DNA of 64,000 bases from Paulinella micropora (Eukaryota; Cercozoa; Imbricatea; Euglyphida; Paulinellidae): positions 1-64,000 of the forward strand of contig WBZZ01001312.1 of assembly GCA_019918135.1 (NCBI GenBank), written 5' to 3'. Under the pieces are notes generated by a model. That model did no database searches. It saw only the letters and a program-made list of their open reading frames with translations, and was not told the origin of the DNA. Each line of letters starts with the position of its first letter. The first letter of the stretch is position 1. The translations under genes and the position numbers were made by a program. Positions 19,212 to 30,860 of this stretch are shown piece by piece.

Positions 19212-22200
19212 TCAATTGGCCTTTGATCCTGTCGGACATGTGCCTCCATTGGTAGCACGGGACCGTTCGGTGACGCGGCTCCGCTCCAAAGACTCGACTG
19301 GCAGTGCAATGTGCAAATGAGCGTGCTGTGCATGTGCAAGTGGGTGCAAGGAGTGAGAGGAGTTATCTGCCGAGAAGAAGTCCGCGACGCTGCGCTGACC
19401 TCCGCCTACAACAGATCTAGCCAGACATTCTACCTGACTAGGCCTTCCCCTCCTTCTACCCACCTCCTGAACGACCGTGAGGTCGATCACCTCCTCCTCC
19501 TCCTCCGCCCCCTCTGCCTCCCTGGTCTGCGCCTCCAACTCCTCCCACTCCTTCCAGATGGTGGCAACAAACCTTCCTAACTCCTCCACCTCTTCTGGGA
19601 CAGGGATAAACAAAACGCCGAGCATCGCCGCCATCTTTTCATCCTCCCCCTTCAGCCATTCCTCTTTGAAGAGCCTCATCTCCTCCTCTGCCTCCCGCAG
19701 TTCCCTGTGATAAAGCCCTCCTCGATTCAGCACGAGGGGCTGCCGGGCTTGCGCCTCATCGATAAACTTAAACAGTGCCTCACGAGAGCTCGCAAACGTT
19801 GGGCAATGCAGCAGGAAGTGACGTAACGACTCGTTCACCTCAGTGCCACACAAGGCGAAACAGCTTGAGCAGTCCGGCGAGCATGAGCCAAATTTGGATC
19901 GGTAGAGGCGAAGGCGATTGTTGCAGCTCAACAATCGCCTTCTGATAAGGTTGTGACTTCCCCCCTCCAGCGCCCGCCAACGTGGGAAAGCAGAGCGGGA
20001 AGACATCTGGCTAAGCAGCACCCTAAGCCCATCAGAGGGCTTAGCCTGCCGCTCCCAGCCAGCTACTTCCTGCCGGACAGACCACTGCTTTACCACCTCG
20101 TTCCAGTTCGCCAGAGAGGCCCGCCAGTCCTTATCATCTACCGTGCCATCTTCGTTCACGACCCGCTTGAGCGCATCCAAGCCCTCCCGCAGCCTGTGAT
20201 CTGCTAAGATCAAATTTTCCGTATCTTCCTTCCATTTGCACCGACCCGTGTTGTAAAGCCTGCGTGTTAGCGCTGTGTTGCCCAGTAACTCGATGCGCCC
20301 TAGGAACCGAAGCCGGGCCGCCTTGGCAAGGATGCTAAAACTCGGCGTGCGGCCTAAACCCCTGGTGATGCAGCCGCTTGTGCGCGTACCAACACCCAAG
20401 ATGACCCGCAGGGGCGCTACCAACGCGCCCTCCAGCTTACTCAGCTTGTTGGCGCCCGGCAGATCCCAAAAAGCCGATGCGTAAAGCAACTTTGCGCCAA
20501 CCATTTGCTGCCAATTCATCAGCCGAAGACGCGCTGGAACTTCATGGGCTATCCAGAGGGGGTAGTAGGCAGCCGTTCCCGCTACAGTGACTTCCGCCGC
20601 CCGCTTCGCTTGCGGTTTATCGGAGAGGGTGTCCGTGAGCAGAACTCCCAGGTATTTGTAGTGGTCGGTGACGTTGAGAACCTTGCCCCGGAACCTCACG
20701 CATGGGGGCGACTTTTTTGACTTGGCGTGCCCGTATATCGGCATGACTTCCGTCTTGCCCGGTTTCAGGTTGATTTCAAGCCGATAGTCCTCCACGAATG
20801 TCGCCACGACATTTACAATCTGTTGAAGCTCCGTGACACTATGCGCAATTACCGCAACGTCGTCGGCGTAAAGCAGGGTCCGTATGTCTTCGATGCGGTT
20901 GAGGTCCTCGATCTCCAACTCTTTCGCGATTCGGACCGTTAGCTCATCCATGAAGACGTTGAACAGCGACGGTGACAACGGCGACCCTTGCTGAACTCCC
21001 ATCTCTTCCAGCACTTCACCAGTGAGTTCGCCATCGACTAGCACTCGCGATGACGTTCTTCTGTAAAAACGCCGCAGAATGCGATAGAACTTGCCCTGTA
21101 CCCCCATCTGGGTTAGCCTCTGAAACAACCCGGCCCGCCAAACCGTAGGGAATGCCTTTCTCAGATCCACGAACAAAACGAAAGAACGGAGGCCAGCTTG
21201 TTGTCTAAAGCGCAGACGCTCCTTAAGGACAAAAATCTGGTCCCCCGTACTACGTTTTGGCCGGAACCCACCCTGCTCTGGGCGAAGCCTGCCCGGCTGA
21301 TCGATGAAAGCCGTGAGCCTCGCCGCCATAAGGGACAGATACATCTTACCCAGACAGCTCAGAATCGCGATGTCTCTCCAATTTTCCGGATCGGTTGGGT
21401 CGCCTCCTTTTGGGATGTTGACGATAATCGCTTTGCCCCAGTCGCTGGGGGTGTATTCGCACGATTTCAACCAGTTGAAGAAGCGCACCAGAAAGCTCAC
21501 AATCCGCGTGCCTCCGTACTTGAGCATCTCGTTCTTGATCTTATCCGGTGAGCACGCTTTATGATTCTGGAGATTTTCCTGGCAGAGCTCCACTTCCTTC
21601 TCGGTGTAATCATAGTCCAGCGGGCCCGTCTCAGTCCGGATCTCCTCGGCTTGCGCCATGGCCTCGAATTGGTCGCGCAGGTTGTCGTTATACTAGAAGG
21701 TTTCGTGGGCCTTCCGCTCGGGCTCAATCCGCGCTGCTTCCTCATCAGAACCGACTTCCTCTACACATGCATCCTCCAAAAACTGGTTTTCTTTGGGGAC
21801 CACCATACGTCGGCGGTATTCTTCCCATTCTTGTAGTTTTTCCCGGAGTGTGCATGCCAGAGTGCCATCGGGCTTCCGAACAGGAGCAGAAGCGTTCGAC
21901 CGCCGAACCCCGCCCAAACGCTTTGACAGCTTCCAGTACGTGGCCATGGTAGCGCTCCTGAAGTTGGCAGCGGTGTCATTCTGGACCCGCTTCCACGCTT
22001 GCTCCTTCTTCTCCTTGCATAACCTTCTGACCGCCTTCCTCGCTTCTTTATATCTTTGCCAGGCCTCTCGGTTGGCCTCATTCCTTCGCCAGAGGCCGTA
22101 TGCCTCTCTCCGTCGCGCAATCGCTTCCCTAAGACTCTCATCAAACCATGCATTAGTAAACCCAGGCCTAATCACCCGAACTCCCAAGACCTTCACGGCT

Positions 22201-22745
22201 GCGCCCGTGAAAGCTCGGACCACTAAGCTAGCGACCCTATCTACCTCCTGCTGAAGCTCATCCGGGTCCTCCACTGCTGATAGATCTGGGAGGCCATCTG
22301 GCAACAGCCCCGATATACCAGCTGCAAAGGTCTCGTCGTACTTCAACCTAAGCTTAGACAGCTCACTCTCCTTACCCTCAACTACCCTGCCTATCAAGCG
22401 CTCTGCCTTGAATGCTTTGTACCTCTTTACCTGCTTTTTGGGGGGTGGCTGTCCCCCCCAGACCAGTTCCGCCCACACAGCTTTGTGGTCGGTATCAAGG
22501 TCTACCTCGTCGACGCCGAAGCTTGCCTCCTCCGCCAGCTCGGAAGAGACGCAGATGTAATCCAGTAGATGCCTTCGTCCACCTACATTTTCCTGCCTAG
22601 ACCACCAATATTTGTCCCCCCGTGGTTGCGAAAACCCACTGAGATTGCGCAACCCCGTGGCAACAAGCATCGCAGCCAGCAACTCACCATTCTCACTCCT
22701 AACCCCTCTACCCCTCTCATCTATCTCGCCAAAGAGGCCCACCAC
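19212..22745 (-). pseudogene. LINE ORF continued: endonuclease C-terminus, reverse transcriptase, zinc knuckle
   Basis: Reads on from the frameshift: HLLDYICVSS and DTDHKAVWAEL give the EEP Asp/His end. An in-frame TAG at 21,693-21,695 interrupts the linker; the same frame continues through 21,659. Reverse transcriptase motifs follow: LRPEQGGFRPKRSTGDQ, FVDLRKAFPTVWR (first catalytic Asp), GVQQGSPLSPSLFNVFMDEL and LLYADDVAVIAHS (Y-A-D-D). The C-terminus has CSPDCSSCFALCG then HFLLHC, the Cys/His knuckle common in LINE ORF2 proteins. The reading frame ends inside the conserved 3' tail. Confidence 0.9.
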
Positions 22746-22759
22746 TCCCTCCTCCCGCG

Positions 22760-24097
22760 CTATTCTGGCGGGCCCAGCTTAGCATTAGCATCACCAACCG
22801 TAACCACATGACCTTTGGTGGCGAAGTAGGAGACGGCCGCCTGCCACGCCTCATAGGCTGCAATAGATTCCTCTCGTTGATTTTCTTGGGGGAAGTAGCC
22901 GTTGCCGACGAACACATCCGACGCCATCGCGCTTCCAGACGACAGCCTCACCCACAATTGCTGTGGGTGTGGAACAGGCGCCTGTACAATGGTAGCGCAC
23001 GGTGCCAGATAGTTGGCCACCAACGTCAAGACTCCCCCCAAGAGACGCGAGCCCGCACCAGTTGCAGCCGCTTTGCCGAGGACTGCGAAGCCGTCGACTT
23101 GGAGCTTCTCCACCTTCTGCGACGATAGGTTGTGCTCCTGGACTCCGACGATCACCCAGCCTCGCTCCTTGTAGTGCTCCGGCCATTCCCCAAAGCCTGG
23201 GCTATCCGCACCCACTTTGCCTTGCCAATTATGTGAGGCCACCCTCAGTGGGAAGCCTTTCACAAATTGGGAAGAACGAAGCTGATGCCGATGCCTGCGC
23301 TTCGGTTGAGCCCGCCTGGAGCCCTCCGCCACCCTCCACGGCCCATCCTGCACCCTCCGCCCCAGCTCCTCCAGCTCCCGCATCCCGCCCCACTCCGCCA
23401 AGGGAGATTCACCGCTTGAGGCTTCGCCCTGGGGCTCGTCGACTTCCACGTCGAGCACCCAGTAGCCAAACCCCTGCTTGCGAAGCTCCCTCTGCATCTC
23501 TACATACTGGGCACCCCCCCGTGCAGCCCGCTGCTTCTCTCTTTCCCGGAAAGTCCTACCCGTCGCAACGTGAACCTTTCCCGTGAAGAACTTACGCTCC
23601 CGCAGCAGCCGCACCATCTTCTCCGCCTCCTCACAAGACGCACATTTAATCCGCAAATGTCGCCCACTACCTCTGCCCGCGAATTCCACCTCGACTTCCC
23701 CGAGACCGAGAATTCGGAGCTCTCGCGCCATGACCACTGTCTGAGAGACATGCGATAGCCCCCATACTATGCAACATCTCTTATCCAGCTCATTTCGTAC
23801 CTTCCTCCGCCACCTCCTCGGTGGCGGTACCGCTTGCCACACGCCGTGACCAGACCTTTCCGGACGTGACTTCTCTTCCGAGGTTGGGGAGGGTGATCGA
23901 GATGCAGCAGGATTGCTGGCTCTACGTGATTCAGGTTGCCCGTCAGGTACGCGAGCACTCGACCGCCCCACCCCGGCCGAGTAGCCATCACCACCCGCAG
24001 GCGCACTCCCACGGGGAACGTCTAAACCTGAAGGATTACCGCCTTGACCCATAGGGCCAGCACTAGCGGCCGCGCTCTTCGCATAAGAACCTGACAT
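22760..24097 (-). pseudogene. LINE ORF, N-terminal region and first half of EEP endonuclease
   Basis: About 445 codons. The N-terminus is Gly/Ser/Arg-rich and disordered; a middle region (CCIVWGLSHVSQ, then LRIKCASCEEAEKMVRLL) resembles an RNA-recognition-like fold used in LINE gag domains, without a CCHC knuckle. The C-terminal third is an EEP endonuclease: FPLRVASHNWQGK, IVGVQEHNL (catalytic Glu) and VVTVGDANAKLG (catalytic Asp-Asn pair). Near 22,760 a one-base change within GGGCCC shifts the frame and a TAG follows. The endonuclease would nick target DNA to prime reverse transcription. Confidence 0.85.
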
Positions 24098-24124
24098 AAG
24101 TGGTATGGGAGTGCCACATTGATC

Positions 24125-24780
24125 GAGTTGTAAACTCGATAAATGAGGACCCAGGTGGGGTTATTTAAAGCTCAACCCTTAAAAAGCATACGTGTACGTA
24201 TGTATAGGAATACACACAAATACTCACCTGTATCCGTAACCAGGCACGAGGCAGGACCCGTTGTGCATCATCGAGGTAGGTGTCGTGGCAAACCACCCTG
24301 CGTCCGATAAACGCTGCAAGTGAGTCATCTACCGAGAGCACAGAGTGACAGGCCCGTGCACGTGTACCCACCACCCCATAACCCTCCGCCAGAGCAACCC
24401 CATGGCATCCGCAGGATGAGCACGAAGAGTGCTGAGAGAGAGGGTGAGCCAGGAGCCCCGCTCCGGTCCGTCGTTACTTTGGTCATTTAGTCGTTTCAAG
24501 GCTTGTGGTAAGGTGTAGGGCCTCTCGCCTTCGTACAAACTCCGACCGACAGTAGTTTGGTTGACCATCCTTCGCGGTGACCCTCTGAACACAACCCCCT
24601 CCCCCAGTGCCCACCCCTTGTGATTCCAGAGGCCACCCCGAGCCAAGAGCCATGAGTATGATGAGCAACTCACATGAGTTACTCTCAGTAATTGGGACCC
24701 GTCTCATAAATCAATGGAACGCTTATCGTGCGCCCCTCATAGGCTCAGCCCGCCCATGTGAAAGCTAGGCCTCGCCCAAA
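24125..24780. repeat. ~700-bp unit upstream of the LINE, copy 1
   Basis: Contains GGGGTTATTTAAAGCTCAAC near 24,157, CACCCTGCGTCCGATA near 24,293 and GGCCACCCCGAGCCAAGAGC near 24,632. It is repeated, diverged, at 25,145-25,870 in the same orientation, about 1,020 bp away. It lies immediately 5' of the LINE coding region and could be its 5' UTR. No convincing coding sequence. Confidence 0.6.
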
Positions 24781-24799
24781 GCAAAGCAAAGCAAAGCAA

Positions 24800-24902
<103 letters not shown>

Positions 24903-25144
24903 AGCGAGGCTGCCGTGGCTCGCCCGCAATCCAGCTGGGTGCACCTCGTCACAACCACTCATCAGCGTGAGCTCATAGCTGTGTGCGACATAGGTACAAG
25001 AGCAAGAGGAGAAACAGTGTGCCAGCGTGGATGTGTGGGTGAGGCAGTGCGGTGAGGCAAAGCAGCGATGCCAGTCGAATCCCTGGAGACGGAACCTAGC
25101 ATCAAAAACATCGTATAAGTCTACCCCAGGCCTCCATCCACCGA

Positions 25145-25870
25145 GTGGTGAGCTCGATAAAAGAAGACCCGAGTGGGGTTATTTAAAGCTCAACCCTTAA
25201 AAAAGCATAAACATGTACGCCGCCAGGAACCCAACAACAATAACATAGCAGCCAGGAACCCAACAACAATAACATAGCAGCCAGGAACCCAACAACAATA
25301 ACATAGCAGCCAGGAACCCAACAACAATAACATAGCAGCCAGGAACCCAACAACAATAACATAGCAGCCAGAAACCCAACAACAATAACATAGCTTCCGT
25401 AACCAGCCTTCAGGAACCCGCCTCAGTTACCCGCCCCCGTAACCAGGCCAGAGACGTGACGTACTATGCATCATTGAGGTGTCGTGGCAAGCCACCCTGC
25501 GTCCGATAGAAGCTACAAAAGAGTCATCTACCGAGAACACTAAGTGACAGGCCCGGTCACATGCACCCAACACGTCCCGACCCTCCGCCAGAGCATCCCC
25601 ATGGCATCCGCAAAGTGAGCACGAGGGGTTCTGGGAGAGAGGGTGAGTCAGGAGCCCCGCGTCCAGGCAGTCGCTACTGTGGCAGTTGAGTGCTTTCAAG
25701 GCTTGTGGAAATGTGTGGGGCCTGTCGCCTTCATACCCACTCATACCGACAGTAGTTTAGTTAACCAACCTGTCCAGTGACCCACTGAGCCCAACCCCCT
25801 CAGATAACCCCCACCCCCCGCACCCCGAGTGATACCAGAGGCCACCCCGAGCCAAGAGCCGTGAGCGTGG
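25145..25870. repeat. ~700-bp unit upstream of the LINE, copy 2, with internal 29-bp tandem array
   Basis: Second copy of the unit at 24,125-24,780 with the same landmarks. Inside it, 25,219-25,395 holds about six near-perfect copies of a 29-bp unit (AACCCAACAACAATAACATA plus nine bases) that is absent from copy 1. Confidence 0.7.
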
Positions 25871-26006
25871 TGAGAGAGCTTCTCTCAGTAAAAGTTTCCG
25901 TCTCATGAATCAGTGGAGCACTGATTATGTACCCCTCATAACAAGCTGCCAACGGCCCCAACCCCGCCGTGTGGCGGTGACACCCAACTATGTATTGGTG
26001 CCCCCC

Positions 26007-26060
<54 letters not shown>

Positions 26061-26326
26061 GTGCTTCTCTGTCAATGGCTGATGCATTTCTGCACATGCG
26101 CTTCCATCGTCTCACCCGTGAGGGGAGTACGAAGAATTGACGATAAGCTCTAATGACACCCCCGCAAGGGCAGTTCCAACACTTCCAGACGGGCCGGTAT
26201 GTTCAATGAAAATACTGGTCCAGACGGATCGGTATGTTCAATGAAAATACTGGTGGCACCGACGGGAATCGAACTGGCGACAGGGCCCAGATGGTAGAAC
26301 TTGACCACTGGGCTATCACGGTGTCC
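26061..26326 (-). mobile_element. tRNA-derived SINE, subfamily A, two internal 35-bp units
   Basis: Minus copy flanked on both sides by AAT runs (26,008-26,060 and 26,328-26,376). The A and B boxes are intact. Confidence 0.85.
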
Positions 26327-26376
<50 letters not shown>

Positions 26377-26377
<1 letters not shown>

Positions 26378-26690
26378 TAAATAAACAAACCAACAAACCA
26401 ACCCAACCAACCAACCAAACCAACCAAACAAACCAAACAAACGAACGAACGTTATGGCAACCACACTCCATGCAGTTGTTAAGTAATTGATCGAAGGAAC
26501 AAACAAACAAGCAAATAAATAAACAAATAAAAATAAATAAGTAAGCAAATAAACAAATGAATAAATGACTAAATAAATAAATAAATGAATAAATAAACAA
26601 GCAAATAAACAACAAAATAAGTAAATCAATAAATAAACCAATAAATAAATAAATAAATAAATCAAGGAGTGTCCTGAATGCCAAAATTCC
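26377..26690. repeat. Low-complexity AAAT/AACA/ACCA tetranucleotide tract
   Basis: Almost entirely tetranucleotides of the form (A/C)AA(A/C/T), with a unique insert near 26,446-26,490. Antisense frames give Ile/Leu/Phe-rich artefacts. Confidence 0.8.
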
Positions 26691-27819
26691 TTTTTTTTTG
26701 TGTGTGTGGTGTGTGTGTGTGTGTGCCTATTTTCCGCACCCCCGTCGGAATAAATCATGGTTTGTGTGAACCAGGAGGAGTTGGGAGCTCATATTGACAG
26801 GATGGCTAGCGCCAGACTAGATCTTGATGCTGATATATTTTTTTTGGAATTCACGCAAATATTTGCGTTAGGGGAGTGTCCTGAATACAAAAGTTCCTTG
26901 TTTTTTTTTTAGAGTACTTGCCGGTATCTCCGGCAATTGAACGTACCCTGTCAACGGGGAAGGGGACGTCCTCCCCCTGGAACCCCAGCCCTGCAATTGT
27001 ACGTACCCCACGCGCATTAACCGGCACCAAAATGGATGGCTGAGAACGCTCCAAGGCTCTAAGAGTTGTGCCAGAAAGATTTATGCCGGTTACCTCCGGC
27101 AATTGAACGTACCCTGTGTGGCAAGGGGGGTCCGGGGGGCCCTCCCCCAGGAACCCAAACCCTTTAATTGTACTTACCCGAAGCAAATGCCTGCACCAAA
27201 ATGAATGGCTGAGAATCCTACAAGGCTCTAAAAGTTGTGCCAGAAGGGTTGAGAGGCTGATTTTTTGGTTTTCACAACCTCGGGACGCGCTCTAGGTAGT
27301 CAACCAGTTGAAAAAGAGATTTACGAAGATTCTGGCAAAGTAGTGCCAAAATGAATGGCTGAGAATGCTCCAAGGCTCTAAGAGTGTGCCAGAGGGGGCA
27401 TAGAGGCTGATTCTTTGTGTTTTCGCAAGCTTGTCACGAGCTCTTTTTTAGGGATATAGTTGAAATGATGAAACTCGAATGTAATGAACAAAGTATTATT
27501 CGACCGTATCACCCCAGGTCTTATGCGCCATTTGGTGGATGATCAAACAGTGCATCCAAAATGTGCCGCAATACCGGTTCCTGGTTGAGGTTTATCTCGG
27601 TAACTGGTGCAGGTGGCACTTTTTGGGTGTCTCGGTCAAATAAGTAGTGCCAAAATGAATGGCTGAGATTGCTCGAAGGCTGTAAAAGTTGTGCATGTGA
27701 GAATGAGAGGAACAGCGACCTTGGGAAGAAGGAGGAGGAGGAGGAGGGGGAAGGGGGTGAGGGAGGGAGTGCGCGAAGCGCACCGCAAACCATCCTTTCA
27801 TGATTTCCCGCAGCATCTA

Positions 27820-27820
<1 letters not shown>
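26691..27820 (+). repeat. Composite (ATT)-tailed element, copy lacking its 5' end
   Basis: Order: one ~180-bp monomer with the 16-bp palindrome ACGCAAATATTTGCGT (26,853-26,868); two blocks containing CCGGCAATTGAACGTACCC (26,934; 27,099); several copies of CCAAAATGAATGGCTGAGA; then GTGCGCGAAGCGCACCGC (about 27,767) and GCAAACCATCC. It ends in an (ATT)n tract at 27,822-27,879. No coding capacity is visible. Confidence 0.6.
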
Positions 27821-27879
<59 letters not shown>

Positions 27880-27881
<2 letters not shown>

Positions 27882-27980
27882 TGACTAGGTGGGGATGGAG
27901 CACCTCGAACAAGGGCATGGAGGCTCATGTCCGGAAACGGATCGTGCCATCAGCTGCATCAGTATGCCTTAGAGGAAGTA
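27880..27980 (+). repeat. 3' fragment related to the 493-bp unit
   Basis: Contains GAGCACCTCGAACAAGGGC and GGAGGCTCATGTCCGG. It matches, with divergence, the last ~100 bp of the 493-bp unit at 34,114-35,510 and, like it, runs directly into (ATT)n. Confidence 0.7.
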
Positions 27981-28053
<73 letters not shown>

Positions 28054-28281
28054 GGCCCTGTCGCCAGTTCGATTCCCGTCGGTGCCACCAGTATTTTCAT
28101 TGAACATACCGGTCTATTTCTGGACCATATTTTCATTGAACATACCGGCCCGTCTGGAAGTGTTGGAACTGCCCTTGCGGGGGTGTCATTAGAGCTTATC
28201 GTCAATTCTTCGTACTCCCCTCACGGGTGAGACGATGGAGGCGCATGTGCAGAAATGCATCAGCCATTGACAGAGAAGCAC

Positions 28282-28282
<1 letters not shown>
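28054..28282 (+). mobile_element. SINE subfamily A, 5'-truncated
   Basis: Begins at GGCCCTGTCGCCAGTTCG, so the A box is missing and the B box is present. Two other copies (28,463 and 28,725) start at the same base, which suggests local duplication rather than independent truncation. Confidence 0.8.
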
Positions 28283-28312
<30 letters not shown>

Positions 28313-28314
<2 letters not shown>

Positions 28315-28413
28315 TGACTAGGTGGGGATGGAGCACCTCGAACAAGGGCATGGAGGCTCATGTCCGGAAACGGATCGTGCCATCAGCTGCATCAGTATGC
28401 CTTAGAGGAAGTA
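28313..28413 (+). repeat. 3' fragment related to the 493-bp unit, second copy
   Basis: Nearly identical to 27,880-27,980. Together with the following SINE it forms the second unit of a tandem duplication (27,880-28,312 and 28,313-28,720). Confidence 0.7.
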
Positions 28414-28462
<49 letters not shown>

Positions 28463-28690
28463 GGCCCTGTCGCCAGTTCGATTCCCGTCGGTGCCACCAG
28501 TATTTTCATTGAACATACCGGTCTATTTCTGGACCATATTTTCATTGAACATACCGGCCCGTCTGGAAGTGTTGGAACTGCCCTTGCGGGGGTGTCATTA
28601 GAGCTTATCGTCAATTCTTCGTACTCCCCTCACGGGTGAGACGATGGAGGCGCATGTGCAGAAATGCATCAGCCATTGACAGAGAAGCAC

Positions 28691-28691
<1 letters not shown>
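28463..28691 (+). mobile_element. SINE subfamily A, 5'-truncated
   Basis: Same 5' breakpoint and body as 28,054-28,282. Flanked by (ATT)n. Confidence 0.8.
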
Positions 28692-28724
<33 letters not shown>

Positions 28725-28953
28725 GGCCCTGTCGCCAGTTCGATTCCCGTCGGTGCCACCAGTATTTTCATTGAACATACCGGTCTATTTCTGGACCATA
28801 TTTTGTTTGAACATACCGGCCCGTCTGGAAGTGTTGGAACTGCCCTTGCGGGGGTGTCATTAGAGCTTATCGTCAATTCTTCGTACTCCCCTCACGGGTG
28901 AGACGATGGAGGCGCATGTGCAGAAATGCATCAGCCATTGACAGAGAAGCACT
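28725..28953 (+). mobile_element. SINE subfamily A, 5'-truncated
   Basis: Same 5' breakpoint. It carries TTTTGTTTGAAC where the others have TTTTCATTGAAC. Confidence 0.8.
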
Positions 28954-28982
28954 ATTATTATTATTATTATTATTATTATTAT

Positions 28983-29213
28983 GGACACCGTGATAGCCCA
29001 GTGGTCAAGTTCTACCATCTGGGCCCTGTCGCCAGTTCGATTTCCGTCGGTGCCACCAGTATTTTGATTGAACATACCGGTCCGTCTGGAAGTGTTGGAA
29101 CTGCCCGTGCGGGGGTGTCATTAGAGCCTATCGTCAATTCTTCGTACTCCCCTCGCGGGTGAGACGATGGAGGCACATGTGCAGAAATGCATTCGCCATT
29201 GACAGAGAAGCAC

Positions 29214-29214
<1 letters not shown>
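28983..29214 (+). mobile_element. SINE subfamily A, full length
   Basis: Starts GGACACCGTGATAGCCCAG. A single 35-bp internal unit. Tail (ATT)n to about 29,245. Confidence 0.85.
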
Positions 29215-29245
<31 letters not shown>

Positions 29246-29246
<1 letters not shown>

Positions 29247-29487
29247 GTGGCACCGCGATAGCCCAGTGGTTAAGGTCTACCATCTGGGACCTGTCGCCAG
29301 TTCGATTCCCGTCTGTGCCAGTATTTTCAAAGGATATTTTCTTTGAAAGTATTGGTCTGTCTGGAAGGCTTGGAGCTGCATTGTGGGGGTGTCAGTAGAG
29401 CCTATCATCAAATCTTCGTACTCCCCTCGCGGGTGAGACGATGGAGGCACATGTGCAGAAATGCATTCGCCATTGACCGAGAAGCAC

Positions 29488-29488
<1 letters not shown>
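29246..29488 (+). mobile_element. SINE subfamily B, full length
   Basis: Starts AGTGGCACCGCGATAGCCC, with the AAAGGATATTTTCTTTGAAAG segment. Tail (ATT)n to about 29,527. Confidence 0.85.
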
Positions 29489-29527
<39 letters not shown>

Positions 29528-29528
<1 letters not shown>

Positions 29529-29715
29529 GGGAGTACATAGGCCATCGGTCCCTTTCCATGGGCTGATTGGTATAAAGCTCCTAGAGTAATGTTCTATGCC
29601 GTCACTTCCTTTATTCCACCGATTGGTGTGGAGACTTTCCTTATGGAATGGAGGACTGGATGCACATGGCCTTTTGGCTCAGCAATTGGCAGACGATACA
29701 TACATACACATACAT
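29528..29715 (+). repeat. Fourth (ATT)-flanked family, ~180-bp element, copy 1
   Basis: Begins GGGAGTACATAGGCCATCGG and includes GGAGACTTTCCTTATGGAAT and TTGGCTCAGCAATTGGCAG near its 3' end. It is flanked by ATT runs. A second copy lies at 30,860-31,033. Confidence 0.7.
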
Positions 29716-29736
29716 ATTATTATTATTATTATTATT

Positions 29737-29970
29737 GTGGACACCGTGATAGCCCAGTGGTCAAGTTCTACCATCTGGGCCCTGTCGCCAGTTCGATTCC
29801 CGTCGGTGCCACCAGTATTTTCATTGAACATACCGGTCCGTCTGGAAGTGTTGGAACTGCCCTTGCGGGGGTGTCATTAGAGCCGATCGTCAATTCTTCG
29901 TACTGTCCTCACGGGTGAGACGATGGAGGCGCATGTGCAGATTTGCATCAGCCATTGACAGAGAAGCACT
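29737..29970 (+). mobile_element. SINE subfamily A, full length
   Basis: Intact A and B boxes. The short (ATT)7 tail joins directly to the composite element starting at 29,993. Confidence 0.85.
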
Positions 29971-29992
29971 ATTATTATTATTATTATTATTA

Positions 29993-30802
29993 TCCCTGAA
30001 AGGTGTTGGAAGTAGGGGGTGGGGGGAGGGGGAAAATGGAAACTGTGTAAACCCCCCCCCCCCCACATACACACACACACACGCATCATTTCCGCGCCCC
30101 TGTCCCTATACATCATGGTTTGTGGGAACCAGAAGGAGTTGGGAGCTCATATTTGCAGGGTCGCTAGACACAGACTCGATGTTGATGCTGGTATAATTTT
30201 TTTGGAATACACACAAATATTTGCGTCAGGACAGTATCCTGAATGCCAAAATTCCTTGTTTTTTTGGCGTATTTTCTGCACCCCCTGTCCCTATAAATCA
30301 TGGCTTGTGTGAACCAGGAGGAGTTGGAAGCTCATATTGACAGAATGGCTAGCCCCAGACTTGATGTTGATGCTGGTATAATTTTTTTGAAATTCACACA
30401 AATATTTACATTAAGGCAGTGTCCTGAATGCCAAAATTCCTTGTTTTTTTCCGCACCCCTGTCCCTATAAATCATGGTTTGTGGGAACGAGGAGGAGTTG
30501 GGAGCTCATATTTGTAGGGTGGCTAGCCCCAGACTCGATGTTGATGCTGATATAGTTTTCTTTCGGAATCCACGCAAATATTTGCGTTAGAGGAGTGTCC
30601 TGAATGCCAAATTTCCTTGTTTTTTAGCAGTACGGACCCGAAGCGAATTTGCGGGCACCAAAATGAATGGCTGAGATTGCTCCAAGGCTGTAAAAGTTAT
30701 GCATGCGAGAATGAGAGGAACAGCGACCTTGGGAAGAGGGGGGGGGGGGGAAGGTGCACGAAGCGCACCGCAAACCATTCTTTCAGGTGTTGGCGCAGCC
30801 CC
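29993..30802 (+). repeat. Composite (ATT)-flanked element, full copy
   Basis: Starts CCCTGAAAGGTGTTGGAAG, then a G-rich and C-rich low-complexity stretch, three ~180-bp monomers (palindrome intact at 30,572-30,587, degenerate in the other two), one CCAAAATGAATGGCTGAGA block and a GAAGCGCACCGCAAACCAT 3' end, followed by (ATT)n. Noncoding as far as I can see. Confidence 0.65.
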
Positions 30803-30815
30803 ATTATTATTATTA

Positions 30816-30859
<44 letters not shown>

Positions 30860-30860
<1 letters not shown>

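Larger units (their letters stand above)
19166..24120 (-). mobile_element. Non-LTR retrotransposon (LINE), decayed, with (ATT)n tail
   Basis: Element with an N-terminal nucleic-acid-binding region, an apurinic-type (EEP) endonuclease, a reverse transcriptase and a C-terminal zinc knuckle, ending in (ATT)n at 19,166-19,200. The coding sequence is broken by one frameshift near 22,750 and one in-frame TAG at 21,693-21,695, and otherwise is intact. The last stop codon lies within 15 nt of the ATT tail, so there is almost no 3' UTR. Clade assignment (Jockey/I/R1-like versus others) needs a tree. Confidence 0.9.

Noticed and set aside
19311..23586. Plus-strand frames across the LINE
   Set aside because: Shadows of the minus-strand endonuclease and reverse transcriptase frames, which carry the catalytic motifs.
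25219..25395. CRISPR-like array of 29-bp repeats
   Set aside because: The units are directly adjacent without spacers, and the genome is eukaryotic; it is a minisatellite.
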